Source of the DNA: Chitinophagales bacterium
GTDB taxonomy: Bacteria > Bacteroidota > Bacteroidia > Chitinophagales > UBA10324
Direction of reading: 5' to 3'
NCBI GenBank assembly: GCA_013695775.1
Contig: JACCZV010000001.1
Location: 1 to 7,247, forward strand
DNA length: 7,247 bases
Below, piece after piece: positions 1-6,910 of the stretch (its first letter is position 1; each line of letters begins with the position of its first letter). The position numbers and the translations under genes are program-made. Below the pieces are notes generated by a model. The model had not been told where the DNA came from. It did not search any database and saw nothing but the letters and a program-made list of their open reading frames with translations.

Positions 1-1284
1 GATTCTATTGAATTTCTGGAAGCCCCAAGAATTAAGGGTTTGCTGAAAAAGTATTGCAAGTTTTTGCCCGTAATGATCCGCTTTGAAAAGGAGATTATTA
101 ACAACACGGAACCCGCATGGACAAAAAAACCAGCCCTTCTCGCCGACAATGATTACCGGTTGTTCTATCGTGAATTGTATCCTTATGCAGATGATCCTCT
201 TTTCCACATTCATTTAAATGTGGATTATCCATTCAACCTAACGGGAATCCTCTATTTTCCAAAGCTGAAGAACAATTTTGAAGCGGAAAAAGACCGGATT
301 CAACTCTACAGCAACCAGGTTTTTGTGACGGATTCAGTAGAAAACATCGTTCCTGATTTTCTGATGATGATGAAAGGTGTCATAGATTCACCCGATATAC
401 CACTCAACGTATCACGAAGTTATCTGCAGAATGATGCCAATGTTAGGAAGATCAGCGCTCACATCACGAAAAAGGCAGCAGACAAGCTGGAGGAATCATT
501 TAAATCGAATCGTGAAGATTTTGAGAAGAAGTGGGACGATATCAGAATTTTCATTCAGTACGGAATGCTCTCTGATGAAAAATTTTATGACCGTGCTAAA
601 AACTTCTGCCTTTTAAAAACCACCGACGGAAAATATTTCACGATAGATGAATATACAGAAAAAATAAGAGCTCAGCAAACGGATAAAGACAAGAAGCTGG
701 TCTACTTATATGCAACAGATCCGGTGCAGCAGCATTCGTTTGTTACGGCCGCCAAAGGTCGTGACTATGAAGTACTTTGGATGGACAGCCCGGTAGATGC
801 GCACTTCATTGGCTTATTGGAACGAAAGCTTACTGATGCCACCTTTTCAAGAGTTGATTCGGATACTATAGATAAGCTCGTAGACAAGCAGGACGCGATG
901 CCTTCAAAGTTGACGAAGGAACAGGAGCAAGCATTGGAGGCTCTGATTGAGAAAATGGCAGACAAGGAAAAATTTAAAGTTTCATTCGAGTCACTTAGTG
1001 AAAACGATTCGCCTCTTATAATCACGCGAGACGAGTTTGCACGTCGAATGCGCGATATGAGTGTGCACGGGGGAATGAATTTCATGGGAGACATGAAAGA
1101 AAATTTCAACCTTATAGTTAACGCGAACCATCCGCTGGTCTCAAAAGTTTTGCTTGAGCCTGATGGCATAAAACAGCATCAGCTTATGCACCAGGCATTC
1201 GATCTGGCCATGCTTTCTCAAAACTTATTAAAAGGAGAGGAGCTAACAAGGTTTATTCAACACAGCCTAGAGCTGATGCGCTGA
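1..1284 (+). CDS. htpG: HtpG, Hsp90-family molecular chaperone (5' end outside window)
   Basis: This is the middle and C-terminal part of the bacterial Hsp90, a cytosolic ATP-driven homodimeric chaperone that remodels client proteins. The frame is open from base 1. The TTG at 40 is an internal codon, not a start: residues before it (DSIEFLEAPRIKG) and after it (LLKKYCKFLP) read as continuous Hsp90 sequence. The 427 residues present lack the N-terminal ATPase domain, about 185 residues by comparison with the usual ~610-630. Visible landmarks in window numbering are PAWTKKP (38-44), FHIHLNVDYPFN (~70-81), QVFVTDSV (~106-113) and PLNVSRSYLQ (134-143). Arg139 of the last motif (codon 415-417) matches the middle-domain arginine that contacts the ATP gamma-phosphate (Arg380 of yeast Hsp82). 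The C-terminal dimerisation region includes GGMNFMGDM and NHPLV. The wording is typical of Bacteroidota HtpG. The linker just before IINNT looks short. It ends 83 bp before bshC, with no frameshift. Identity is very secure. Confidence 0.97.
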   Translation, partial: DSIEFLEAPRIKGLLKKYCKFLPVMIRFEKEIINNTEPAWTKKPALLADNDYRLFYRELYPYADDPLFHIHLNVDYPFNLTGILYFPKLKNNFEAEKDRIQLYSNQVFVTDSVENIVPDFLMMMKGVIDSPDIPLNVSRSYLQNDANVRKISAHITKKAADKLEESFKSNREDFEKKWDDIRIFIQYGMLSDEKFYDRAKNFCLLKTTDGKYFTIDEYTEKIRAQQTDKDKKLVYLYATDPVQQHSFVTAAKGRDYEVLWMDSPVDAHFIGLLERKLTDATFSRVDSDTIDKLVDKQDAMPSKLTKEQEQALEALIEKMADKEKFKVSFESLSENDSPLIITRDEFARRMRDMSVHGGMNFMGDMKENFNLIVNANHPLVSKVLLEPDGIKQHQLMHQAFDLAMLSQNLLKGEELTRFIQHSLELMR

Positions 1285-1326
1285 GGTGCACTGTCGCAAT
1301 TCCGTACCAGTTAATTCACGTGCACC
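1285..1326. repeat. Inverted repeat GGTGCAC / GTGCACC directly after the htpG stop
   Basis: GGTGCAC (1285-1291) and its exact reverse complement GTGCACC (1320-1326) flank a 28-nt spacer. Allowing one bulged C (1319), the stem extends to 9 bp with a ~23-nt loop. There is no clean T-run after it, so a classical intrinsic terminator is doubtful. Because GTGCAC is itself palindromic, the two copies could equally be a pair of protein-binding sites 34 bp apart, just upstream of the bshC promoter. The repeat is certain; its function is not. Confidence 0.45.
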
Positions 1327-1332
1327 GTTATC

Positions 1333-1363
1333 TTGCATTATACTTTTCTATCGTGTAGGTTTG
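1333..1363 (+). promoter_or_regulatory. Candidate Bacteroidota promoter for bshC
   Basis: TTG at 1333-1335 and TAGGTTTG at 1356-1363 are separated by 20 nt. This fits the Bacteroidota housekeeping consensus (TTG near -33, TAnnTTTG near -7) with a full match to the -7 box. The box ends only 4 nt before the bshC ATG, so the predicted transcription start falls at or within a few bases of the start codon. That implies a leaderless or nearly leaderless mRNA. No Shine-Dalgarno sequence precedes the ATG, which agrees. The promoter is a pattern match only and has not been shown to be active. Confidence 0.5.
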
Positions 1364-1367
1364 ACGC

Positions 1368-2969
1368 ATGAAGCAAATCGTGCTGCCGTATGCATCAACA
1401 GGGTATTTCAGCAAAGCGGTTTCAGATTATTTGAGAGAGGCAGATGAGATAAAGCCCTTTTATGAATATTCTCCTAAGCTTCCTTCATTTTCAAATGTTA
1501 TTAAAAAAAGAAGTGACTTTTTCACCGATAGAGAAGTATTGTACGAAGCATTGCTAAAGCAGCACGAAATATTTAAAGATGAAAAAAGTTTAAAATCAGT
1601 CTTTCAAAATATCGAATCACTAAAGGATGGCAACACATTTACGGTCACCACTGCACATCAGCCGAATCTATTTTTAGGCCCGCTCTACCTAATATATAAG
1701 ATCATTGGTGTCATTAACCTCGCAAAAAAATTGAGAGACCATTTTACCTCCCATCATTTCGTGCCGGTATACTGGATGGGTAGTGAAGATCACGACAAGG
1801 ACGAGCTTAATCATATTCATTTATTTGGTAAAAAATATAGCTGGGATACCGATCAGGAAGGTGCATTTGGCCGGATGAAAACGGCTTCCCTTAATAATTT
1901 GATTACTGAGATAGGATCAATATTGGGAAATTCAGAAGATGGGAAAGCCTGTACAAATCTTTTAATCCAATCCTATCTGGAAGAAGAAACTATTGCTGCT
2001 GCAACACGAAAGCTCCTGTATCATTTTTTTGCAACTGATGGCTTGGTGGTGCTGGATGGGGACGATGCATCATTAAAAAGCTTGCTTGTTCCGGTGATGG
2101 AGAAAGACCTGTTTCATCAATCTTCCTTCCCTGAAGTTAACACAAGCAACACATATTTTTCGAAACACTATGCTTCGCTTATTACACCGAGAGAAATCAA
2201 TCTTTTTTATCTTGATTCGGAAATCCGCCAGCGCATCATTAAGGACAACGGTAGATGGCAGGTTCTGCATACGCCGATTTCTTTTTCTGAAGATGAATTG
2301 CGTGAATTGCTGCATTCGCATCCAGAAAAATTTAGTCCTAATGTTGTATTACGCCCAATCTACCAGGAATTGGTGCTGCCGAATGTTGCCTTTATAGGCG
2401 GAGGAGCTGAAGTTACCTACTGGATGCAGCTCAGATCACTATTCGAGATATATAACATCCCCTTCCCGCTCATACTTCTTCGCAATTCTGTACTCTGGAT
2501 TGATCAGGGCAACGCGCAAAAGATGAAAAAGCTGAATATTTCAGTAGAAGAAATGTTTAAGCCACCTGATCTTCTGATTAAAATGTTTGTTCAATCGAAG
2601 GTTGGAGAGTTGGTTTCTCTAAAGGAGGAAAAGTTGAAGCTTGGCAACCTGATGGAGCATACCATGAATAAAGGGCTGCAGATAGATGGCTCGTTGAAAG
2701 GAGCCATAGAGGCTGAAAAGATTAAAATGCAAAAGTCACTGGAAATGATTGAAGATAAGCTTCGCAAATCAGCAGCTAAGAAAGAAGAAACCTCTATTCA
2801 ACAGATTCATTCCTTAAAGGAAAAGTTTTTCCCACAAAATTCTCTGCAAGAGCGGCATGATAATTTTCTTTCGTTTTACCTGCGTGCGGGTGATGGTTTT
2901 TTTTCTGAGCTCAAATCAAATCTCGATCCCCTGAATCAACAATTTTCTATACTCATTGATGAAGCTTAA
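1368..2969 (+). CDS. bshC: BshC, putative cysteine-adding enzyme of bacillithiol biosynthesis
   Basis: This is the cytosolic enzyme assigned to the last step of bacillithiol synthesis, adding cysteine to glucosaminyl-malate made by BshA and BshB. At 533 residues it matches the family length (about 540 in Bacillus). Family motifs appear in order: N-terminal TGYFSK (11-16), TAHQPNLFLGPLY (95-107), VPVYWMGSEDHD (132-143), the GAFGR segment (165-169), SPNVVLRPIYQE (323-334), IGGGAEVTYW (343-352) and PFPLILLRNS (365-374). A Lys/Glu-rich coiled-coil stretch follows at about 405-480. From memory the third motif usually reads G-H/Q-Q; here it is A-H-Q. The ATG at 1368 is favoured because the family typically starts with a few residues before the ETGYFSK-like motif. 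No Shine-Dalgarno is present. It follows htpG by 83 bp with its own candidate promoter and precedes a CDF exporter by 50 bp with no obvious terminator, so co-transcription with the exporter is plausible. bshA and bshB are not in the window. The biochemical activity of BshC is assigned mainly by genetics in the family. Confidence 0.94.
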   Translation: MKQIVLPYASTGYFSKAVSDYLREADEIKPFYEYSPKLPSFSNVIKKRSDFFTDREVLYEALLKQHEIFKDEKSLKSVFQNIESLKDGNTFTVTTAHQPNLFLGPLYLIYKIIGVINLAKKLRDHFTSHHFVPVYWMGSEDHDKDELNHIHLFGKKYSWDTDQEGAFGRMKTASLNNLITEIGSILGNSEDGKACTNLLIQSYLEEETIAAATRKLLYHFFATDGLVVLDGDDASLKSLLVPVMEKDLFHQSSFPEVNTSNTYFSKHYASLITPREINLFYLDSEIRQRIIKDNGRWQVLHTPISFSEDELRELLHSHPEKFSPNVVLRPIYQELVLPNVAFIGGGAEVTYWMQLRSLFEIYNIPFPLILLRNSVLWIDQGNAQKMKKLNISVEEMFKPPDLLIKMFVQSKVGELVSLKEEKLKLGNLMEHTMNKGLQIDGSLKGAIEAEKIKMQKSLEMIEDKLRKSAAKKEETSIQQIHSLKEKFFPQNSLQERHDNFLSFYLRAGDGFFSELKSNLDPLNQQFSILIDEA

Positions 2970-3019
2970 GATTTTATAGGGCCTTAGTTATATTTTCCCA
3001 TGCGCAATTAAAACTGGTA

Positions 3020-3889
3020 ATGACAAACGAACAGACCGCGATAAAGACAACATGGTTTAGCATTTTAACAAATACGACTTTAGCTATCATTAAAGGGGTT
3101 ACCGGATATTTTGGAAATTCATATGCACTAATAGCTGACGCCATTGAATCAACTGCTGACATCTTTTCTTCCTTTTTAGTTTTATTAGGACTTAAGTATG
3201 CAAGTAAGCCCGCTGACAAAAATCATCCATATGGACATGGACGAGTAGAACCTCTGATGACATTTCTTGTTGTTGGCTTTTTAATAACTTCTGCCACAAT
3301 AATTGCTTACGAAAGCATAGAAAATATTCAGACACCACATAACACGCCTAAACCGTATACGCTTATTATTCTTGGTGCAATAATTATTTGGAAAGAAATT
3401 TCTTATCGGTTAATCACTAAGAAAAACATAGAAATAAACAGTTCATCATTAAAAGCGGATGCCTGGCATCATAGAAGTGATGCTATAACATCGGTTGCTG
3501 CATTCATTGGAATTTCCATTGCTTTGATATTAGGAAAAGGATATGAGTCAGCAGACGACTGGGCAGCACTTTTTGCATCGGCATTTATTTTTTATAATAG
3601 CTATCTGATCTTCAGGCCTGCGCTTGGTGAAATTATGGACGAACATTTATATGATGATTTAATCGTAAAAATCAGGGAGCTATCCGTGAGAGTAGAAGGG
3701 ATTATAGACACAGAAAAAATTTTAATTCGGAAAGCGGGAATGAAATATCATGTAGACCTTCACGCCACTGTTTACGCTGACATTACAGTTAAACATGGGC
3801 ACGAAATAGCTCATAAGCTCATAAAAACTTTGCATCAGGAAATTCCGGAATTAGGACAAATTTTAATACACATTGAACCGAATGAGTAA
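3020..3889 (+). CDS. Cation diffusion facilitator (CDF) family divalent metal exporter
   Basis: This is an inner-membrane, proton-coupled exporter of Zn2+, Fe2+, Mn2+ or similar ions, acting as a homodimer. The 289 residues give six predicted membrane helices (about 13-31, 35-60, 79-100, 112-132, 148-172, 178-200) and a cytosolic C-terminal domain (about 205-289). Compared with E. coli YiiP, the site B ligands D66, H69 and H73 (in DKNHPYGH) are conserved. The helix 5 pair H150-x3-D154 (in WHHRSD) is also conserved. The helix 2 pair is E43-x3-D47 (in DAIESTAD), where YiiP has D-x3-D and many zinc exporters have H-x3-D. In the C-terminal domain H248, H261 and H284 align with YiiP metal ligands, and E286 stands where YiiP has Asp285. 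The ion therefore cannot be read off with confidence. The start is the first in-frame ATG giving a complete helix 1; an ATG at 3000 gives only three codons before a stop. It lies 50 bp after bshC and may share its transcript. It converges on the gene at 4146-6887. Confidence 0.93.
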   Translation: MTNEQTAIKTTWFSILTNTTLAIIKGVTGYFGNSYALIADAIESTADIFSSFLVLLGLKYASKPADKNHPYGHGRVEPLMTFLVVGFLITSATIIAYESIENIQTPHNTPKPYTLIILGAIIIWKEISYRLITKKNIEINSSSLKADAWHHRSDAITSVAAFIGISIALILGKGYESADDWAALFASAFIFYNSYLIFRPALGEIMDEHLYDDLIVKIRELSVRVEGIIDTEKILIRKAGMKYHVDLHATVYADITVKHGHEIAHKLIKTLHQEIPELGQILIHIEPNE

Positions 3890-4145
3890 AAAAGGCGGTA
3901 TGCATTGTTGGTAGGCAATAGAATATAGGGTAGAGTAAATTTAATCATCGGCTAAAAGGAGTAGTAAAAGAATATTGGACATGACAATATCTGATATCGT
4001 TCTTTTTCAATAAACTAAATAAAAGGAAACACCAGGCAGTAACGAAGGCTATAAATACGTATAAATCTTTTGTAGGGTAAGAGTAGATTGAATAATAGAC
4101 TCTTATCTCCTTCTAATTTAAATAGAATTGACACCTGCAAAAAAA
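3890..4145. other. Intergenic region between convergent genes
   Basis: This is 256 bp of AT-rich sequence between two converging stops, with no credible coding frame. It contains three minor structures. One is an AT-rich inverted repeat ATATTG / CAATAT (3972-3977, 3985-3990). The second is a 10-bp partial tandem ATAAATACGT ATAAAT (4051-4066). The third is a longer hairpin at 4075-4108. Neither strand shows a strong GC stem plus T-run, so the transcription ends of the two genes are not obvious. Confidence 0.7.
4075..4108 (+). repeat. Hairpin TAAGAGT / ACTCTTA, possible weak terminator
   Basis: TAAGAGT (4078-4084) and ACTCTTA (4099-4105) are perfect reverse complements around a 14-nt loop. In RNA of the + strand the stem extends outward by three more pairs (two G-U and one G-C) to 10 bp. 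On the - strand those outer pairs become A-C mismatches, so the structure is better on the + strand. It lies 186 bp after the CDF stop and 38 bp beyond the - strand stop. No T-run follows on either strand, so a terminator role is only a possibility. Confidence 0.3.
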
Positions 4146-6887
4146 TTACTGTTTCACAAATTTTATTGTAGCTGAATTATTTTCTATTTTAACAGTAAGG
4201 AAATAAAGCCCAGGCGACAAATCGTTTACAGATAAGGTAAAAAGATTTTCATTGAACTTCCCGTTTTCTATCTTTACTCTTTGGCCCATCGCATCAGTAA
4301 TTAAAATTGTGGCTTGCTTATTCTCTGAAAGCATTTCGCTGATAAGGAGTTGATCTGAAACAGGATTGGGATAGACTCGTAATGTTGAGGAAGTGTTGAT
4401 TTCTGATGTTAAAAGTGCAATATCATTGAGCAAGCGTGCGACCAAGAAGTTTAGATATTCATTAGTCGCCAATAAAATTTTTCCGTCAGGTTGCAATCGA
4501 AGAATACTATAACCATGTAGGTATATTGGAACAAGGGCGATGCCGTTTGCTCCAAAGGTTAAGTCAGCACTTCCATCATTAAGGAACCGAGCTACTTTAA
4601 TATCAGATCCTGCATCATATCCTGCAGCAATTAAAATTTTACCATCGGGCTGAAGTTCCACTGTCACCTTACCAAAAAAAATTGAATCTGGTAAATAAAG
4701 ATATCCGTTCTCAGCAAACGTACTATCAATAGTCCCATCTTCAGTAAAACGAACTATCGAATTATACGCCTGGTCACAACCTGTAACAACAAAATCTATT
4801 TTGTTGTTATTTTGTAGTAGCATTAGACTTGGAGCTGAACAATTAGTTATAATGGTTTCACTTCCGTTTACACCAAAGCTGTTATCAAACGAACCATCAG
4901 CCTCAAGCCGACTAAGCAGTGAATAAACAGAGCTTCCTGGGTCAGAGTATATTGAGTTACAATTAATCTTTCCATCACTGCGAACTTCAATGAACAAACG
5001 ATAATCGTCTTCTGCTAAATCAAATGTGATCATTCCGTTGTCACCGAAAGAAGAATCCACGCTACCATCGCCATTCAACCGCTGAAGAAATACATTGGAG
5101 CTGGTGCCAGCGAAGCCAGGGAGTGAATGAAGTTGAAGTGCAGCAAACAGCAATTTTCCATCTGGTAGCAATTTTAAATCTGTACAGAAAACCATATCGT
5201 CACTATCAAAAGGGAAATTCAATCTCAAAATGCCCTTAGCGCCAAATGTGGTATCAACGGTTCCATCAGCATGCAGCTTGTGAAGGAATACTGCGGGTGA
5301 ATAATTAAGAAGTTCTTCCTCGGGAAAGATTTCCGTACCGTTGATGAAGTTTAGAAAAGAGTTTTGCGCAACATAAATACGTAATGAATCAGCTGCAATG
5401 ATGACAGCAGGGTCACCTTCAGTAGTGGTGCCCGTAAGTACTCGCTGGTTAGGGAGATAATAACCGTTGGCGTAATAAGAGGAGTCAAGTGAACCATTGT
5501 CATTTAAGCGGAAAAAACAAAAATCATAATTCCAGTTATTAACTGTTCCTGCAACTAAAATTTTTCCATCATTCAAAACAAGGAAATCTTCAGGGTCATC
5601 GGAGCTGTAAGTGTTTTCTATAGTGGTATAGACTCCTAAATTATTTCCGCCAAATACTGTATCGGGTGTGCCATTAGGTAAAAACTGAGAAACGCTAACA
5701 ACATCATTCCCATTCTCAAAACCAGTACCGGTGAGAAGAATTTTACCATCAGCAGTTCTTACTCCATTAACCTGAATAGATTCTCCGCAATGAAATGTCT
5801 TTCCGGCTATGCCATTTAGTCCATAATCAGGATCAAGTAATCCATTGGCTAACACGTGAAACAATACAGGCTCATAGTACGCACCATTGAAAATTGTTCC
5901 GCCTACGATTGCTGTTGAATCAGCACTAGGAAAAACAAACCAGGCAAAATTGTTTTCGCTTCCCGTATAGAGCGTATCAATACCATTGTTATTGAACGAA
6001 GAATCGAGCGTTCCATCAGGCAACAACTGCCAGCAAAGGATGCTGCTTTCATGGACAGTTTCACGATGCCCCACTACCATAATTTTCCCGTCGGGCATGT
6101 ATGCTACATCCTGGCCAGCCAAAGCATCATCACTATAAAACTCTGCGATCCCATTACCAGCAAAAGTATTATCTGGTGAACCGTCTTCATTCAATCTTGC
6201 AACAAACATTTTGCTGTCAGCAGTGCCCGTTACGAGCAGTTTGCTGTCAGGCTGCTGTTTAACAGCGAAGACATAACTATTTGCCAGCGATGTAAAAGCG
6301 TATTTACCTGAGCCATTAAATGAATTATCCCACGAACCGTCATCATTAAGGCGCTCAACCTCCGCAACAGAATTTATATTCATACCACCGACAACTATTT
6401 TCCCATTCGTCTGTATACACAAGGCTCGATTCCCGAAAGTAAGTCCTGTAAATTTCTTTCCTCCTGTTCCGAAAGTTAAATCCAGAGAGCCGTCCGGCAT
6501 CAATCGATACACAAATATTTCGTCGCCATATAAATTATGGTGATAGGCATACACCAGGATTCTATTCATGCTGTCAACTTCAAGAGCTCTACCCATATAA
6601 TTACCCGGGAGGATGTGAAGCTTGCCCTCGTTTCCGAATGAGGAATCCAACATTCCACCTTGGTTCAATCTTAACAGATAACTATTCCCTACCGAGTATG
6701 AGAGAAGAAGGATTTTTCCATCAGCAGTAAGTGCAACATCCTTTGCCCTGTCAGTTGTAAAGTCAGGATGCAGACTGATTTTTCCGTCTACTCCAAAAGT
6801 TGGGTCGAGCATTCCGGGTTGTGCAGAAGCAATTTTTAAAATAAATAGAAGTACGATCAATATAATTGAAGACAGCCTGATTTTCAT
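4146..6887 (-). CDS. Secreted delta-60 repeat (DUF5122 beta-propeller) protein with T9SS type A sorting domain
   Basis: This 913-residue protein is predicted to be exported by Sec and then carried across the outer membrane by the type IX secretion system. Residues 1-22 form a signal peptide: Lys/Arg start, a hydrophobic run of about 13, and an A-S-A site before Gln23. There is no lipobox Cys. Residues 27 to about 822 hold 14 tandem units, each opening with a motif like LD-x-x-FG-x-x-GK and carrying a central PDGKILL-like strand. They end in a segment like ARLN-x-DG. A short linker leads to the C-terminal domain (about 836-913) with VYPNP, a DAMGQRV segment, LSPGLYFLTV and a closing KFVKQ, matching the Por_Secre_tail (TIGR04183) pattern. 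The molecular function is unknown; proteins of this type are surface-attached or released, and adhesion or recognition is a guess. The ATG at 6885-6887 is chosen because it sits directly before the signal peptide. No Shine-Dalgarno is present. It is convergent with the CDF gene and probably transcribed alone. Confidence 0.93.
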   Translation of the reverse strand: MKIRLSSIILIVLLFILKIASAQPGMLDPTFGVDGKISLHPDFTTDRAKDVALTADGKILLLSYSVGNSYLLRLNQGGMLDSSFGNEGKLHILPGNYMGRALEVDSMNRILVYAYHHNLYGDEIFVYRLMPDGSLDLTFGTGGKKFTGLTFGNRALCIQTNGKIVVGGMNINSVAEVERLNDDGSWDNSFNGSGKYAFTSLANSYVFAVKQQPDSKLLVTGTADSKMFVARLNEDGSPDNTFAGNGIAEFYSDDALAGQDVAYMPDGKIMVVGHRETVHESSILCWQLLPDGTLDSSFNNNGIDTLYTGSENNFAWFVFPSADSTAIVGGTIFNGAYYEPVLFHVLANGLLDPDYGLNGIAGKTFHCGESIQVNGVRTADGKILLTGTGFENGNDVVSVSQFLPNGTPDTVFGGNNLGVYTTIENTYSSDDPEDFLVLNDGKILVAGTVNNWNYDFCFFRLNDNGSLDSSYYANGYYLPNQRVLTGTTTEGDPAVIIAADSLRIYVAQNSFLNFINGTEIFPEEELLNYSPAVFLHKLHADGTVDTTFGAKGILRLNFPFDSDDMVFCTDLKLLPDGKLLFAALQLHSLPGFAGTSSNVFLQRLNGDGSVDSSFGDNGMITFDLAEDDYRLFIEVRSDGKINCNSIYSDPGSSVYSLLSRLEADGSFDNSFGVNGSETIITNCSAPSLMLLQNNNKIDFVVTGCDQAYNSIVRFTEDGTIDSTFAENGYLYLPDSIFFGKVTVELQPDGKILIAAGYDAGSDIKVARFLNDGSADLTFGANGIALVPIYLHGYSILRLQPDGKILLATNEYLNFLVARLLNDIALLTSEINTSSTLRVYPNPVSDQLLISEMLSENKQATILITDAMGQRVKIENGKFNENLFTLSVNDLSPGLYFLTVKIENNSATIKFVKQ
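4149..4382 (-). other. T9SS type A C-terminal sorting domain coding segment
   Basis: The last 78 residues (836-913) show the conserved order of the family: VYPNPVSDQLLI, a middle strand with DAMGQRV, then LSPGLYFLTV and the basic ending KFVKQ. In known members this immunoglobulin-like domain directs passage through the outer membrane translocon and is usually removed by the PorU-type sortase, with attachment to the surface or release. Confidence 0.9.
4410..6809 (-). repeat. Array of 14 delta-60 protein repeats
   Basis: The opening motif recurs at residues 27, 80, 135, 186, 238, 294, 351, 408, 467, 544, 610, 667, 720 and 774. The spacing is 51-59 residues, except for 77 after unit 9 and 66 after unit 10. 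A DGKI-like strand sits 27-34 residues into most units (clear at about 56, 265, 379, 440, 575, 748 and 801; degenerate elsewhere). DNA identity between units appears low, so this is an old, diverged protein repeat and not a recent tandem duplication. The unit length fits one four-stranded propeller blade. Confidence 0.88.
6822..6887 (-). other. Sec signal peptide coding segment
   Basis: Residues 1-22 of the delta-60 protein show a short basic start (K2, R4), a hydrophobic core rich in Ile and Leu (about 8-17) and a small-residue A-S-A site. Signal peptidase I cleavage is expected between Ala22 and Gln23. A Cys at the cleavage site is absent, so it is not a lipoprotein. Confidence 0.88.
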
Positions 6888-6910
6888 ATAAATAGTTTAA
6901 CGGATTTAAA

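Noticed and set aside
40..42. TTG at 40 as the start of the first gene
   Set aside because: The frame is open to base 1 and the residues before it match Hsp90 sequence, so the gene is simply cut by the window edge.
431..616. 61-codon frame on the + strand
   Set aside because: It overlaps htpG in another frame and has no coding character of its own.
765..1169. 134-codon frame on the - strand
   Set aside because: It lies wholly inside htpG on the opposite strand, shows no recognisable protein features, and htpG is secure.
2073..2397. Frames of 82 codons (-) and 75 codons (+) inside bshC
   Set aside because: Both overlap the well-supported bshC frame and read as Cys/Arg-rich out-of-frame sequence.
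2989..2996. TATATTTT as a -7 promoter box for the CDF gene
   Set aside because: It mismatches the last G of TAnnTTTG and has no TTG about 20 nt upstream; the nearest (2956-2958) is 30 nt away.
2974..3219. 81-codon frame on the - strand over the start of the CDF gene
   Set aside because: It mirrors the first membrane helices of the CDF protein; hydrophobicity on the opposite strand is a by-product.
3972..3990. ATATTG / CAATAT inverted repeat as a terminator for the CDF gene
   Set aside because: The 6-bp AT-rich stem is too weak and the nearest T-run starts about 12 nt later.
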